In this document: one piece after another, positions 21,071 to 34,144 of the stretch
Position numbering within the stretch: the stretch's first letter is position 1
Layout of the letters: each line of letters opens with the position of its first letter
Source of the DNA: Penicillium oxalicum
Lineage: Eukaryota; Ascomycota; Eurotiomycetes; Eurotiales; Aspergillaceae
Reading direction: 5' to 3'
Length of the DNA: 64,000 nucleotides
NCBI RefSeq assembly: GCF_001723175.1
Contig: NC_064651.1
Coordinates: 3,596,001 to 3,660,000 of the forward strand
The notes under the pieces: generated by a model
Databases searched by the model: none
Told to the model about the DNA's origin: nothing
The model's input: only the letters and a program-made list of their open reading frames with translations
Program-made: the position numbers and the translations under genes

Positions 21071-21954
21071 TACGAGTGCTCGACTGCAAAGCGGCATGGG
21101 CTCCAGAAAATGTCCCGGTGTAGCAAGGGTGGAAGCATGTGGCATCTCGAGGGCGTGCAATCTCTATGCTTTACCTTTCGTATTGACAGTGATCCCCCGT
21201 CTCGTGAGTTGTGGCGCATAAACCTTGAGATTTGACAGCACAGCCGGAGCACCCTGCACCCTGGTTCATTCTCTGAGCGATGGATTTCTCATGTATGGGA
21301 AGGGCAAGTGAGATATTGACGAGGAATTTGATTTAGACAGCTTTGCATTCTTTCTGTGTGAGCACGTCAGGTCAAGTTTGAGACCTCTCATGTTGATTGG
21401 GTGCTCTCATGCCTGGTGAGCGACTACCGGAAGCAGTAAACGCTTTACGGTACACGTAATGGGCCTCAAACACTCCGACAGTCGCTATTCGACAGGGCTG
21501 AGGCTGAGGCTTGCCGAATCATCGTCCATTTCCTGGATTGGGGTGTGGCCGGCCCGAGAGTTTGGCCGACGGCGTTAGCGGACAGAAGCTCCCAATTTCC
21601 GGGGTTAACCCACGAATGTTGCATACCAACTGTCGGGTCCTGATTGATCGATCTGAAGAGACCTGTCACCGCCATTCTATTGCTTTGACGTGACTGATTC
21701 AATGAGGAGGTTCATCGCCAAGAGAGGCTGGATGTTAACAATCAGTTGGCAATCTCTGTACACTAGGCACAACCTGCAATCAGGATACAGCAGCATGGCT
21801 TTAGACTGGGCGGGAAAACAAAAAGAAGCTCAACGCGAATTGTGGACACCAACTGGACTAGTGACTTCTAGTGTGGATTCCCGTATTAGGTTTAGGCACC
21901 CAATATACTGTACTAGCGGGATGAGTTCCGACCGTCTCTTTTGTGCGTTTCATC

Positions 21955-21990
21955 TTGTCCGTCCGTTTCGTCCGTTTCGTCCGTCCGTGT
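21955..21990. repeat. Short tandem repeat with GTCCGTTTC unit
   Basis: Two adjacent GTCCGTTTC copies flanked by partial GTCCGTCC copies. It is short and imperfect at the ends, with no clear function. Confidence 0.65.
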
Positions 21991-22731
21991 CAACCTTCTG
22001 AGCGAATCTGTCCGAGCCCGAGCTCCGAAAATGGTGTCCGACGTGCCTGACTCTGACACAAAAAATGGAACCTGAGAAAGGATCAGCAAATGGCAGTTGC
22101 ACACCGAGCTCAGAACCCTGTCAGTATTAGGCAATCTCACGGAGAAATCCGTGTTGGCAGTAGGCTTCCCTTTGTCCCTAACTCTCGGCCCTGGTGAACC
22201 CCCGAGCCACGCACATCCAGGCTGAGTCAGTGGTCACGGTCTGACCCAAACCGCACTGGACTCTGCGCTCTTCATCCGAACTTTAGTCCTGTGGAACTGA
22301 TTGTCATTGGCGATAGGGATATGACAGTCAGATCCTGTTTTGCAATATGACTCATCGCCCAAACGTCCTATGTACACTTGTACAGTGGTCTCGATTTTCA
22401 TGTACGTTTCTCTTTCGGGGGAGGCTGAGCGCTTACGTTTGGAGATTTCATCATGTGCTAGAAACCTACAGCAGCAGTACAGATAACCATCGCAGAGTCA
22501 GTCCGTCAGGTGTCCTGACTCAGTCATCACTGAGAAAGTAAAAAAACAGGGTCCAAAGCTTGTCATAGAATTGTCCATGGGAGGTTGTGAAAAAAAATAT
22601 CCACTCGTTGGAGTAGGCTCTCTGGATCCAGTCACTCGACTCACTTACTACCGTACCTAATCCCCATCTGTCCCATTCCTGAGGCTTGGTCCTATGTACC
22701 CACAACCCAGTTTTAGTCTTTCTCTTTTAAA

Positions 22732-22746
22732 GGGGGGGGGGGGGGG
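22732..22746. repeat. Poly-G homopolymer, 15 nt
   Basis: Fifteen uninterrupted G residues in the intergenic region upstream of the DHA2 transporter. The length is uncertain for the same reason as other homopolymers. Confidence 0.85.
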
Positions 22747-23396
22747 TCCCATGTGGAAAAATCGAGTTTCCCTTTTGGCACGGACGCCGGAGATTTGGTG
22801 CGCTGGCTCGGGAGTCCGTAGAATGGGTAGAAGATCAATCGAAACCTCAGCCACGCAGTGATTGGCGGATCTCGATACTTGGGCTGGTGTGTTACTTCTT
22901 CCACGGGGCCACCACGAGGAGTTGACAGCCGCATCCATGGGCGAGGCTATTGTCGGCCTGAAGACAAGCCGATGACCGATGAGACTAGACCAAGATGGTT
23001 CTTTTTTTTCCCCTTTATTTTCAATCAAAGCCGAATCAAGTGAATGGGAAAAAAAAGATTGATCAGGAAAAATCAGAAAATTAAAATCCTTCATCGTCAT
23101 CATTGCTGATATCTGCTGCACTTAAACCCTTCCTCTGCTCTTCTATTTTTGCTCCGATCAGAAAGCAAACAGAATGCGTCGCTGATTCACGCCGGCTTCC
23201 GTTTTAAGAGTCTCTCACCTCCCACTCACCAACACTTTCACTTTTCTCCCACAGTTTCTTCCGGAACGATCTCAGGCATCTACTTAAAACGCATCAAAAA
23301 CTTTCTTTTGCCAACTGCGCAACACAATCTTATCATCACCCTTCACACCAACCATCATCCAGATCTCTCGCTCGTTGCTCCTGTCGCTTTGCCATC

Positions 23397-25326
23397 ATGA
23401 CGGCCGCCAGTAGTGTGACCGATGTGGAGGCGACGCCACAGAAAGTGACCACGGGGGTCGCGGAGAAGGATGATGCCGCCAGCCAACAAGAGCAAGAATA
23501 CCCTAATTTTGCCAAGGCGATCGTCATCATCCTCGCCTTGTACCTTGCTGTCTTCCTGGTTGCGCTGGACCAGACCATCATCGGCACAGCCATCCCACGC
23601 ATCACTGACCAGTTCAAGAGCATCTCGGACATTGCGTGGTATGGCAGTGCGTACTTCTTGACATCGACTGCCCTCCAGCCCTCGTATGGACGGATCTACA
23701 AGATCTTCAACGTAAGTTTTTCAACACCCCACTCATGGACTAGAGACAAGAGCCTTGCCGAATCGAGACGACACCCAGTCCAGTTGAGATGACATGCAGA
23801 TGAATCGAGACATCTGGATGTTGTCTCGAACCTGAAACCAAGCACGTCTCGCGGTTCCTTTGTTTTGTTCGTTGGCAGATCCGTGCCCTGATGTCGAGCC
23901 GTTGACGTCGGACATGGATGCTATATCATCTCCACCCAGTCATGATGGCAATCAGCAGCTGACGCTATGTTATTTTTTTTATTTCTAGGTCAAATGGGCT
24001 TTCTTGGTCGCCATCACCCTCTTTGAAGTCGGCTCCTTGATCTGCGGCGTAGCTCCCACCAGCACGGCCTTGATCGTTGGGCGAGCCATCGCGGGTATCG
24101 GTGTCGCTGGTATTTTCTCGGGAGCCTTAGTGATCATCTCAATGACCGTCCCTCTTCCTAAGCGACCCTTGGTCTTTGGCATGTTCGGTCTTGTCTGGGG
24201 TGTCAGTTCGATTGCTGGCCCTCTGCTCGGAGGTGTCTTCACCGACAGTGTCTCATGGAGATGGTGCTTTTACATCAACTTGCCCATCGGTGGTCTGTCC
24301 ATCGGTGTCATTGTTCTTTTCCTGCACTTACCTCCAAACAATGAATATTCCGGCGTCCCCCTCTTGACACGTATCAAGGAGTTGGATCTCATCGGTGCAA
24401 GCTTGCTGATCCCCGCCATCATCTGTCTCCTGCTGGCTCTTCAGTGGGGCGGTAACCAGTACCCGTGAAACAACTCACGCATCATCGGTCTGTTTGTTGG
24501 CTTTGGTCTCCTTGCCATCCTCTTCGCCATCTCTCAGGTCTATCTGGGTGAAAAGGCAACCCTGCCCCCTCGCATCCTAAAACAGCGCAGTGTTCTCTCG
24601 GCAGCCATCTTCGCCATGCTCTTCGGAGGCGCCTTCTTCCTGCTTGTCTACTATGTTCCCATCTTCTTCCAGAGTGTTGAAGGGTCCAGTGCAATGAAGT
24701 CAGGTATTCAGCTGTTGCCCATGATGTTGGCTACCGTCGTCTCTTCGGTCGTCATTGGTGCTGCCACAACGGCGGTGGGATACTACACTCCCTTCCTCAT
24801 TGTCAGTTCAGCCATCACCGCCATCGGCACCGGCCTGATCACCACTTACGACATTGATATCTCGGCCGGAAAGTGGATCGGTTACCAGATCCTGGTCGGC
24901 GCCGGTACCGGTGCCGGCTTCCAAGTGCCCATGACTGCCGTCCAGACCGTGCTGCCGGCTGCCGACATCCCCGTCGGCACAGCCGCCGTGATGGCTGCCC
25001 AGACTCTTGGAGGAGCTCTCTTCATTGCCGTGGCTCAGTCAGTCTTCCAGAACGGTCTGATCAGTGGCATCCAAAAGTATGCCCCCACTGTGAACCCTGA
25101 AGCGATCGTGGGTGGAGGCGCCACTGCCACACGCCGGGTACTCACCGACTTGGGTCAGATCGACCAGCTGCACAACGTGATCAAGGCGTACATGAGCGGT
25201 CTGCGCAACGCATACCGGGTCAGTCTTGCACTTGCAGTGGTGGCCTTTGTGGCTAGTTTGTTCCTGGAATGGAAGAGTGTGAAGAAGGCAGGGAACAAGG
25301 GAGAGGTCGCTGTACCTGCGCTGTGA
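23397..25326 (+). CDS. MFS DHA2 drug:H+ antiporter-like, interrupted by in-frame TGA
   Basis: Exons are 23397-23711 and 23989-25326, giving 550 codons as expected for a 14-helix DHA2 efflux transporter. The sequence starts with an acidic/Gln-rich cytosolic tail and helix 1 containing LDQTIIGTAIPRI, a DHA2 signature. It continues through GRAIAGIGVAGIFSGALVII and FGLVWGVSSIAGPLLGG (antiporter motif C region), and ends with a basic cytosolic tail. It would export small molecules from the plasma membrane. Codon 265 (24466-24468) is TGA within GGNQYP-stop-NNSRIIGLFVG. The frame and similarity continue unbroken afterwards, and homologues from memory have Trp (TGG) here, so one G-to-A change explains it. 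As written the protein stops after about half of its helices. The intron is 277 nt, long for this window. Confidence 0.85.
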
Positions 25327-26264
25327 TATTTTTGGTATCTGCTTTGGATGCCTTGACGACGGAAAACGAACAACCAGGTCTCTTCCACCTGCTTAATATT
25401 ATTAGACAGCCAGCATTGTATACTAACTTATAATTCTCTCTCTGCTTGAAAGCATTTTATAATCATTTTTGGACCTTGAAGAATCAACGCTACCTCCCCT
25501 GATTAAATTGACAATTCACCAGTAAGATCATCTTAATGCTTGGTGGAGCGGAATCTACCTGCAAGGGTTGGCATTTTGATCCGGCCGGCCATTTTAGGGA
25601 TTGACAGGCAAAGGAGCCATGCTGAACTACTGGACTTGATCGTATACTCTTTCCATTCGATATAAGGTTCATGGTTCCATCTTGGATATTTAGTAGGTTG
25701 CCTTAGCCTCCATCCCTTGGTGCATGGTAAAATCAGTCGACGAGACATCTTTGATGCCAACTGAGTGAATTTGGTCAATGGGACTTGTCTCAGCAGCCGT
25801 ATCTTCACAAGCTCCACGATTTCTCCGCCGACACGTTCATTCCTGCAATAGAGCTGCTTCAAAAATCTATACTATTCGAGTTTTTCGACCATCTGTTAGA
25901 AGAAGCACGTGGGACATACACGTGAGCGGATCTTGATGAGGTCCATGCCATCTACCGGCGACGTCAAGACAAGGTTACATCGAGTCACATGGCCATTCAT
26001 CAATCATCAAAGCTCAGCTCAGCCTACTGTCCATCGAGGAAAGACCACTTTTTCTTTTCTTTCGGACGTCAATCATTTCCCACCAAAGAAAGATAGCGCA
26101 GGTCAACAGGGGGTGCAAGTCAAATGCGGGGTAGACTTTTACGAACGGGAACTGAAAGGTGATGTTCTAGAGGGGCAGAATCCATGAGAATCACATCATC
26201 GATATTCTCCTCTTTTATCGTTGATTGAATGGGCAGGAATCAATAGCTGCATGCAAAGCAGAAC
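25327..26264. other. Intergenic region, no gene seen
   Basis: 3' flank of the DHA2 transporter and promoter of the Atg22-like gene. AT-rich, with no conserved frame. Confidence 0.55.
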
Positions 26265-28520
26265 ATGAAAGCTATAGGGAATTGCGACTCGGGGGCACAC
26301 ACAACGGTGGAAGTGGCCCCGGTATTGTTCACGCCGCCGGAGCCTGAGCCTACACTCGAGGAGTATGAGCGGCTATTTGGAGTCGATGAGGATGCCTATG
26401 AGCAGCCTACCACAACCAGAAAGGAACTTTGGTCCTACTATCTCTACTACAATGGTGAGAATCTCTGTTCCAATACTCTGTCCAAAACCTAACAGAGCAC
26501 AAATCATGGCGTGGCAATGTAGGCGACAATGGGGTTGGCCCAGGCTCTTATAGCCAAGCACTGTAAGTACCGACGAGTGAGCAGCGAAGGTTTTGATCAA
26601 AGTCCATCTTCTGAGACAGAGTGACGCAGGTTTCAATGGGCATTGAACGGGGCTGGATTTCAACCAAATACAGATCCACCACTACCTTGTACCAACTCCT
26701 CTGCATGCGTGGTACCTTGGGCTGGTGGCACTCGATCAATCTCATCGGTGATTCTGATTGCAAATGGTCTCTGCTTCACCTTCATGACAGTCATCTTTGT
26801 CTGGCTAGGGAGTGCTGCTGACTACGGGTCCTTTGGTCGATGGCTACTTCTTGTTCTGACGGTGATCTGCTGGGCGCTACAGTACGGCATGATGGCCATC
26901 CGCAATCCAAGCCAGTGGCCTGCTGCGATGGCAATCTACGTTGTTGCGTACATTTGTTATGGGTCAACACTGGTCTTCTACGCTGCCGTGTTCCCTCGTT
27001 TGGCAAAATACATGCCGAACGTACGAGAAGCACGGGAAGAAGACTTGAGGGAAGGCAAAATCGACCAAAAGGAATACGACGTGATTGAGTCACTGGAGCG
27101 CAACCACATTAGGTATTTCTCAATTGTTGGAGGAAGATTGTATCGAAAGACGAATGCTGACTGGTCCAATGATAGTAATATTTCGACTGCTCACAGCAAC
27201 ATTGGATACCTGCTCACGCTGGTATTGAATTTGAGCGTTCTTTTGCCGATGCAGCACAACCCATTCTCGAACAATCTGGCACTTTGCCTGACTAATTCGT
27301 GTAAGATGGATTCGACACCTCAAGCTATTCGTTGCCTACTGATCATCTCTACCAACTGCTAGATTGGGTCATCTTAGGGATATGGTGGTTCCTCTTTCAG
27401 CAGAAGCGCCCTGGACCCTCCATCCCCAGAGGCTCCAGTTACGCGACCATTGGGTTCAAGCAGATCTGGCTCGCAGTGCGCGAGATTAGGTCTCTGCCGC
27501 AAACCTTTCTCTACTTTGTCGCTTATTTCCTGCTTGCCGATGGACTGAACACCACTGGTAATTTCATTCGTCTGACATCTCATAAACTACAAGCGTTCCT
27601 AACTATTTATTCTCTCTCTTCAGGAACTCTTGTCAGCATCATCCAGAATGATCAAATTTCATTCTCATTTCTCCAATTGACATATCTGGGGATTGTCCAG
27701 GCGGCTTGCTCCATTGCCTCGACGTTCGGATTCTGGTATATTCAAAAGTACTTTAGATTCACGACAAAGTCGATGTTTCTTTTCACCAACTTTTTCACCG
27801 TCTTCATACCCTTCTGGGGCATGCTAGGACTCTGGACTCGTCGCATTGGATATCACAATACAGTAAGAAGATTCCTTGGACATCTTTTTGTCTTGAGCGT
27901 TGCACCATCTAACCTGCCATTGGGCTCTCCTCGCAGTGGGAGTTTTATTTCTACAATGTTGTATTTGGCCTCTTCCAGGCTCCCTACTACGCGGTAAGAT
28001 AGCTTCTTTCCCGGGGGCTGCCTGTCTACTTGACCTCTCGGTTGACCCGCATCAGTATGCTCAAACCATGGTCTCTGAAATGATTCCGAGTGGTTACGAT
28101 AACATGTTCTTTGCGCTCTTCGGGATAACCAATCGCGCGGTAAGTAAAAAAATTTGGCAGTTCTTGTATCAGCATGCTGAGTTGTGCAATGACTCTTGGC
28201 TGACAAAGAAACGATAGTCCTCAATCATTGGACCCAATGTCATCCAAGCCATTATCAACGAGACACGAAACAACTGGATGGGATTCCCTTTTCTATTCGC
28301 CATTTGCGCGACGGCAATGATTGTGATATGCTTTGTGAACGTGGAAAAGGGCCGCGAGGACTGTAAAAAGTTCACTGAACGGCGCAAAGTCGATCGGGTT
28401 GTAGCAGAGGTGGGTATCAACGCCGACACAATCGCCAAGGGCAAGGGACCAGCTGGGAATGGGAATGGGAATGAGAGGGTTGAGTCGGCAAGATCGGCAG
28501 CTCAGTTTGACGGCGATTAA
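26265..28520 (+). CDS. Atg22-like vacuolar MFS permease
   Basis: Eight exons, 26265-26454, 26523-26562, 26630-27300, 27363-27557, 27624-27862, 27937-27993, 28056-28139 and 28218-28520, give 592 residues with all frames closing. Atg22 proteins sit in the vacuolar membrane and export amino acids released by autophagy. Family features are the soluble acidic N-terminus before TRKELWSYYLYYNG, the block STAHSNIGYLL, YWVILGIWWFLFQQKRPGP, LLADGLNTTGTLVSIIQND, FYNVVFGLFQAPYYAYAQTM, and SSIIGPNVIQAII. The long loop after helix 4 (NVREAREEDLREGKIDQKEY) is also characteristic. The C-terminal tail is hydrophilic and contains a short Gly-Asn repeat. Many Eurotiales carry several Atg22 paralogues, so a role in autophagy itself is not certain. 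Splice sites at every junction are GT/AG. Confidence 0.92.
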
Positions 28521-28789
28521 GACGCATTTGAGCGTTGCGGATACACCGAAGCTGCACGCATGCCGCGGCAAAGCTTACCTACAGGACGATGCACCTTGTT
28601 GCGAGAAGGGAATGCCCGGCTACTCCTGACAGAATAAACAGGATAAATTCAAAGGCATCTTGGAAAAATTCATCGGCGAATATCTAATTTCTGCCTTCTT
28701 TACTTTTTCTCTTTTGACAAAACACCAGGAGTTTCAGCAGATCTAGAAGCTGGCTCGAAACATGCCTTCAAAGCCACAAAATGGTCCAG

Positions 28790-30656
28790 TTATTGACCCC
28801 GATCTTGCGTTTGTCCTCGCTGTTCTACACGGCCCACGTCCTTTTGCTGTTGACTGGTTTCTTTCTTGCGCCGATTCCTTCCATCAACTTTCTCCCGCCA
28901 CGAAGGACCGAATCTCGTTGTGGCCCAGACACAAAGACCCGAGACAATCAAGAAAAAGGCACTGATCGTACTGAACCATCCCACCCCAATTGCTTGCACC
29001 GCAGGTAGAACCGTCCCCGAGCCCAAGGCAGCAAACACGTATCTGAACATATAATTCCCCGCCACCACCTCGGCACTCCGACCGGTGGACTGCATCACAT
29101 CCAGACAGTAGGTGTTCAAACTAGGGAAACAAAACAGCTGTCCCACGCCCTGCAGAAACATCACCAGCACGGGGACAGGAATCCCCCCCACAGCTTTCTC
29201 GACCGTCCACCCGTAGACGAGAATACACCCAGGAATCAAAAGCGTGATGAACAGCAGACAGGATTTGAGACGGTCTTCGGGGATACGAACTCCACCGCGC
29301 TTGCGGATCCATTTCTTCACCACATGATCTGCCCATCGACCACCCACAAAGGTGCCCATCAGGTATCCGCATCCGGGCGCGATGTAAAATAGTCCAGATT
29401 GAATAGGACTGGTCAGTTGGAACCGTGGGTTAAGCACGTATCGGATCGGCGTGAGCAGGGAGTACTGGTTCCATACTAGAGCGCCGGCGGCCAGGCCCGC
29501 GAAGAACAGATTCGGGTATGAGAAGAGTAGGACACCTACTCTGAATGGGTTCACTTGCTGAGAAAGGGATTTGGCCTTGCCGTAGGGGCTCTTGGAGACA
29601 AGCTCGGATTTATCGAGACGGGGGTAAGTCTCTGGGAAAAAAAAGTAGACCAGCAGCGTGCCGCATCCGCCGAGGGCTGTTTGAAGCCAAAAGACCGCTC
29701 GCCATGATCGAAAGGTGACAATGACGCCCTGGTATAATGAGATGAATCTTGGTCAGTTTTTTTGCTCCTTTGCTTTTTCTTTTCTGCTGCAGGGGGAATT
29801 ATGGGCATGACGGGACTACTGCAAGGGAATCATACGCCGATGAAGGGACCAAAGGCCGGTCCGATCAAAGTGCCCGACAGAAACCATCCCAAGGCGGTTG
29901 CACGAGCTCGCGGTTCATAGACATCGCCAATGGCCGAGCTTCCCACGACCAAGAAGGATGTTCCTTGGAACGCTGTCAAGACCCGGAAGATAAAATAAGC
30001 CGGGAGATTCGGTGCCAAAGCCGTGCCAATACTAAAGGCGAAGAAGAGAAAAGCACTAGCCAGAAATATCTAGCAAGACCACCACAAGAAGTGATTAGCA
30101 AGGAGTCACAAGGGACGTTCAAAAAACAATTAAAAGAAAAAAAAAACTGCTAATCAAGTAATCAACGGACATATGGTTCAGAAGGGCATAAGAAGAGGAC
30201 TCAACTCACTGGCCTTCGCCCAAAGACTTGACTGAACGGACCCCAAAAAGGAGCAGAGACTCCCATGAATGTCAAATAGAGCGCATTGCTGGCGTTGATC
30301 ACGCTCCCCGAGGTCTGGAAAGTATCCGCCACCTCTGGTATACCCGACAAGATCGACGTGGAAGAGATGGGGGCCAGAAACGAGCAAAAGGACAAGATGA
30401 AGACGATGAGTCTCTTCCGGGCCGGCGAGAAACGGAGATACTGCTCGGCATCTACCTCGTGGAATTCGTCGTTGTTGATGGGCATGTCATGATGCGATAT
30501 ATGACTCTCGACAATGTGAAGTTGCTCTTTGACGGCGGGCGATTCGCTTTGCATGTTCAAGCTCGGACTGATCTGGGTCGGTCTGACCTGGGAGATTTCC
30601 TGGGTACTGTCGAGAGAGATGCTCGATGGTGAAGGCGACATGGTTGTCGGGCCCAT
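28790..30656 (-). CDS. MFS DHA1-family transporter
   Basis: Three exons, 30656-30210, 30069-29836 and 29728-28790, encode 539 residues. A long polar N-terminus with Ser-rich and acidic segments precedes helix 1 (RKRLIVFILSFCSFLAPISS). Motif A appears as FGRRP exactly at the first splice site, SAIGDVYEPRARATALGWF is the loop after helix 4, and FLSGTLIGPAFGPFIGG gives the antiporter motif C across the second junction. The second half contains the helices GYLMGTFVGGRWAD and VFAALGSGTVLPAVQAIGVG. It is a 12-helix proton antiporter of the Qdr/Dtr1 type, expected to export drugs, polyamines or similar compounds; the substrate is unknown. An ATG at 30638 is an alternative start. It is convergent with the Atg22-like gene, separated by 269 bases. 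Confidence 0.88.
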
Positions 30657-32555
30657 ACTTTGTGACAGGGTTTCAAGAATGAAAGGGTAAAGGGAAGTCG
30701 GCTTGAGAAGAGCTGTACACAAGTGTGAATGGGATTTGAGTGAGATTTAAAAAGACAAACATGACCGACTGGTCATGGAACGACAGATTGGTCTCTGCTG
30801 GTTCTCGGCGTCTTCCCGAGAAGCCATTCGAGACCCAGAAAGGCTTATTCAGGGCTCTACAAAAATGGGTGAAAAACGACGGCCAGGGGAAAAAGAATTT
30901 GCAAAGAAGGAAATGTGTTCTTGTACTATTTTCAGAGCGTAGCTCAACAATTGACAAGAATAAGAATAGTTCTTGAAGGAGGGGAAAAACAAAAGTAGGA
31001 ATAAATCCAAGGAAATCAGGCTCGGTGAAATTCATCGTTGGCCGAGGATCGACAAACTCGGCGTTGTTGGCGATATCAGTGTAAGATGACATGGAATATC
31101 TTGGCGATAGTCCAGTGATAATTATGCAGGTTGCATGAAGTTAGTCCCTATCTATTGTCACTCCAAACATATTCTTTTGTCCTTTGAGGTCTGTTGTTTT
31201 TATTATCTTTCTGATCATTCTGATGGTTCATCACTAGAGTGACCTCGGAATGAAGACCGTGGGTAACACGCGTGGAGTCGGTGGTTGTCTCAGCCGACTA
31301 CCCGAACGGGCAAGAAACGCGGAAAAGAATCCGAGGATGCGTTTGCACAGTACACGGCAGCTGAATGGGTTGTACCGGTAATTGCGCTGGTGGCTAGTAG
31401 TAAGTAGTATTCAGAGTAGGTATCGGTGAATGCTATATGATTACGGGATATTTTGTCCGGAAACTCCAAGAGTAGTCAAACAATGGCCTTGATGTTCATT
31501 CATCTTATGCGCAAAGCGTACTTGGCTTCAGAACACAAGGCACAGGGCATGAAAAAGGTACTGATAGGCCTATGTCCACTATACTAATAGCTTCAACATT
31601 AGTGATAGGCTATGATAGACAGGTAGATCTCACTCATTTGTTTATTTCTATTCAAGCCTGCATATGGTACGCTGCACATGCACAGACAAAGCTCCGGTTA
31701 CGAGACAGCTACCCATGCATGAGTACCTGAATTATGGTTGCAGTGATCCATAGCCGGACAGTCGAAAATGGATATCCATCCGTGGGGGAGAATGAGTACA
31801 GTTCCCAGTCAGATAGGCGTAAGAAAAGAGATTTATTACTATCTGGAACCGATTTGATGCACCGAGGCCTGGTGGAGGAATACCTGCTGATACGCTCAGG
31901 CAGTCTACTGTTCGACGTACTCGCCTAATATACCCTTGAACTGGTCTATTCAACGGACAGCTAGAGCAATAATCATAATGTTTCACGGCGGTCCATGATT
32001 AGGATATTTGCTTGCATTTCTTTCAGAGCTTTCACAAATTTCCATCGAATGAGAATAGAGTCATGTCATGCGTGGCTGCTGTTCCCGATCGAAATCCCGG
32101 CTTCCTCTACACGAGAACGAGTCCGAGCCCCGCGCCTCAGCCACATTGCGAGGCCCGCCACCACCACCTCGATCTTGGATGGTCAAGTTGGGGTCGGTTG
32201 GTGGACATTGGACACTGGGCACTCAGAGCCAGGATCTGGGCGAGATCATCGGTCCAGCAACGTTTGGGCAACCTCGTAAGAGTGCGAGAGGATGAGAGAG
32301 GGGGAGAAGTGCCCGTGATACAGATTCCCCTGGCGCCCATGACGTTATTCCAATCCACTCTGACCGCCCTCCCCCCACCAAATCGATCGGTGACGCTAGT
32401 CGACACTGCTATTATCGTCCCCAGTCTTTCTCCTGTTATCTCTGCACTGGGAAAGACAAAAAAAAATAATAACGCAGCTTCCACTCTCCATTTTCTTCCC
32501 TGTGTATACTTCTGCTCTTTCCCTTGTTCCATCACCGTACATTCCACCCGAAACA
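30657..32555. other. Divergent promoter region, 1.9 kb
   Basis: Between the DHA1 transporter (minus) and the oxysterol-binding protein (plus). Long AT-rich sections, a few short frames without domains, and a CT-rich leader near 32340-32550 before the plus-strand gene. No additional gene is supported. Confidence 0.5.
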
Positions 32556-34055
32556 ATGTCGTCCAAGAAAGAACCTCAGAGCCAGGTCCCCCCTCAGAGC
32601 AAGGGCTCGTGGTCGAGTTTCCTCAAGGTAGGCAAATAACAAACATCAAAGTCTCCACTCGATCTGGGTGATGATGCAGACGGCTTAAACTAACATGGTG
32701 TGAATCGTTGTCATAGTCTATTGCTTCTTTCAACGGCGATCTGTCTTCCTTGACCGCACCCCCCTTCATCCTCTCCACCACCTCACTGACCGAGTACTCG
32801 GCCTACTGGGCCGAACACCCCTCCGTCTTTGTCGCCCCGCCAAAGAGGCCGATCCGGAGAAGCGCGCCCTCCTCGTCCTCAAGTGGTTCCTCACCACCCT
32901 CCACCAGCAGTATTGCAGTCGAAGCGAGAAGCTGGGCAGTGAGAAGAAGCCGTTGAACCCGTTCCTGGGTGAACTCTTCATTGGCAAGTGGCTTGCAAGC
33001 CCCGACTCGGATGTGGGTGAAACCACTTTGATCAGTGAGCAAGTGAGGTAAGTCTGCGTACAGGAGTGGCCATTGTCAAGCAGTCCAGACTTCGAGGTCG
33101 AGTGGTGATTGACACCTATCTTGTTTAGTCACCACCCGCCTGTCACGGCCTATGCGATTCAAAACCAGAAGCACGGCGTCGAGGTAAGTCATCACCCCTC
33201 ATAGATTCTGCCGAATGCTCTCCCCAGAGAAAAATGAACCATGTCTCACAAAAAGTCTCTGGATAGCTGCAAGGATACAATGCTCAGAAAGCGTCCTTTT
33301 CAAGTACCATCCAAGTGAAGCAGATTGGACACGCCCAATACACCATCACTCCACCCGGCTCCAGCGAGAAGGAGAAGTATCTCATCACCCTCCCAAGCCT
33401 CCACATCGAGTCCCTCATCTACGGAACTCCATTCGTGGAGTTGGAGAAGTCGACCAAGATCGCCAGCAGCACTGGCTACATCGCCAAGATCGACTACTCG
33501 GGCAAGGGCTGGTTGAGCGGCAAAAAGAACACCTTTACTGCCAGCCTGTACAAGGCCAGCGAGGGAGAGAAGAAGCCTCTCTACGTTGTGGAGGGACAGT
33601 GGTCTGATGCCTTCACGATCAAGAACGCTCGCACTAAAGAAGTGGTCGATCGCTGGGTGGTCAAGGAGAATGAGACAACTCCCCTGACCCTGGCGCCTCT
33701 CGAACAGCAAGATTTGTGGGAGAGTCGTCGCGCCTGGGCCGATGTCGCCGAAAACATCAAAAAGGGCGACATGGATGCCGTCTCCGGGTACAAATCTCGT
33801 ATCGAAAACGCCCAACGTGAGTTGCGCCGTGCGGAAAAGGCCGAGGGTCGCGAGTGGGAACGTCGGTTCTTCAACCGCATCGACGAAAAGGACGATGATC
33901 CCCTGTTCCAGCAAGTGGCGAACTCTGTTGATCTCGCTGGCCAGCTCGAGGCAGACAAGACCGGTGGCGTTTGGCGCTTTGACCCAAACCGCGCCGCGGC
34001 TGCCCAGCCACCCTATCACAAGGTTGGAAGCGAAGGCTTGGGACTGTCTCAGTGA
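32556..34055 (+). CDS. Oxysterol-binding protein homologue (Osh6/Osh7 type), frameshifted
   Basis: Four exons, 32556-32627, 32717-33047, 33129-33183 and 33267-34055. Short OSBP-related proteins of about 415 residues carry phosphatidylserine and PI4P between the ER and plasma membrane. The protein starts [20 protein letters not shown]. It has the lid and lipid-binding core with [15 protein letters not shown], and the family fingerprint EQVSHHPP is built across exons 2 and 3. [14 protein letters not shown] and the C-terminal [15 protein letters not shown] complete the domain. Within exon 2 the frame breaks at a C4 run (32835-32838): FVAP is followed by [11 protein letters not shown] in the written frame, whereas [20 protein letters not shown] one frame over is plainly the family sequence. 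One added C would restore it. The gene is otherwise intact, which argues for a homopolymer error. A (GACA)/(GA)/(CG) microsatellite follows the gene at 34145-34179. Confidence 0.92.
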
Positions 34056-34144
34056 GCAAAGAGAAAGAAGAGAAGAAAAGAAACACATCAGATCTGTTGG
34101 TCTTGCGAGAACCGAGAATTAGACTTGATTGACACGTCTTTGAA

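Larger units (their letters stand above)
21071..23396. other. Long intergenic region, no gene seen
   Basis: About 2.3 kb. It contains a short tandem block of GTCCGTTTC units (about 21955-21987), a G15 run at 22732-22746, and a CT/AC-rich leader just before the DHA2 transporter start (23200-23390), typical of a 5' UTR. Reading frames here are short and unconvincing. Confidence 0.55.

Noticed and set aside
24466..24468. RIP mutation as the cause of the TGA
   Set aside because: The altered C on the complementary strand would be followed by C, not A, and no other CpA-to-TpA pattern is visible around it.
33300..34088. Minus-strand open frame of 262 codons opposite the oxysterol-binding protein
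   Set aside because: Antisense of an exon with clear family motifs on the plus strand.
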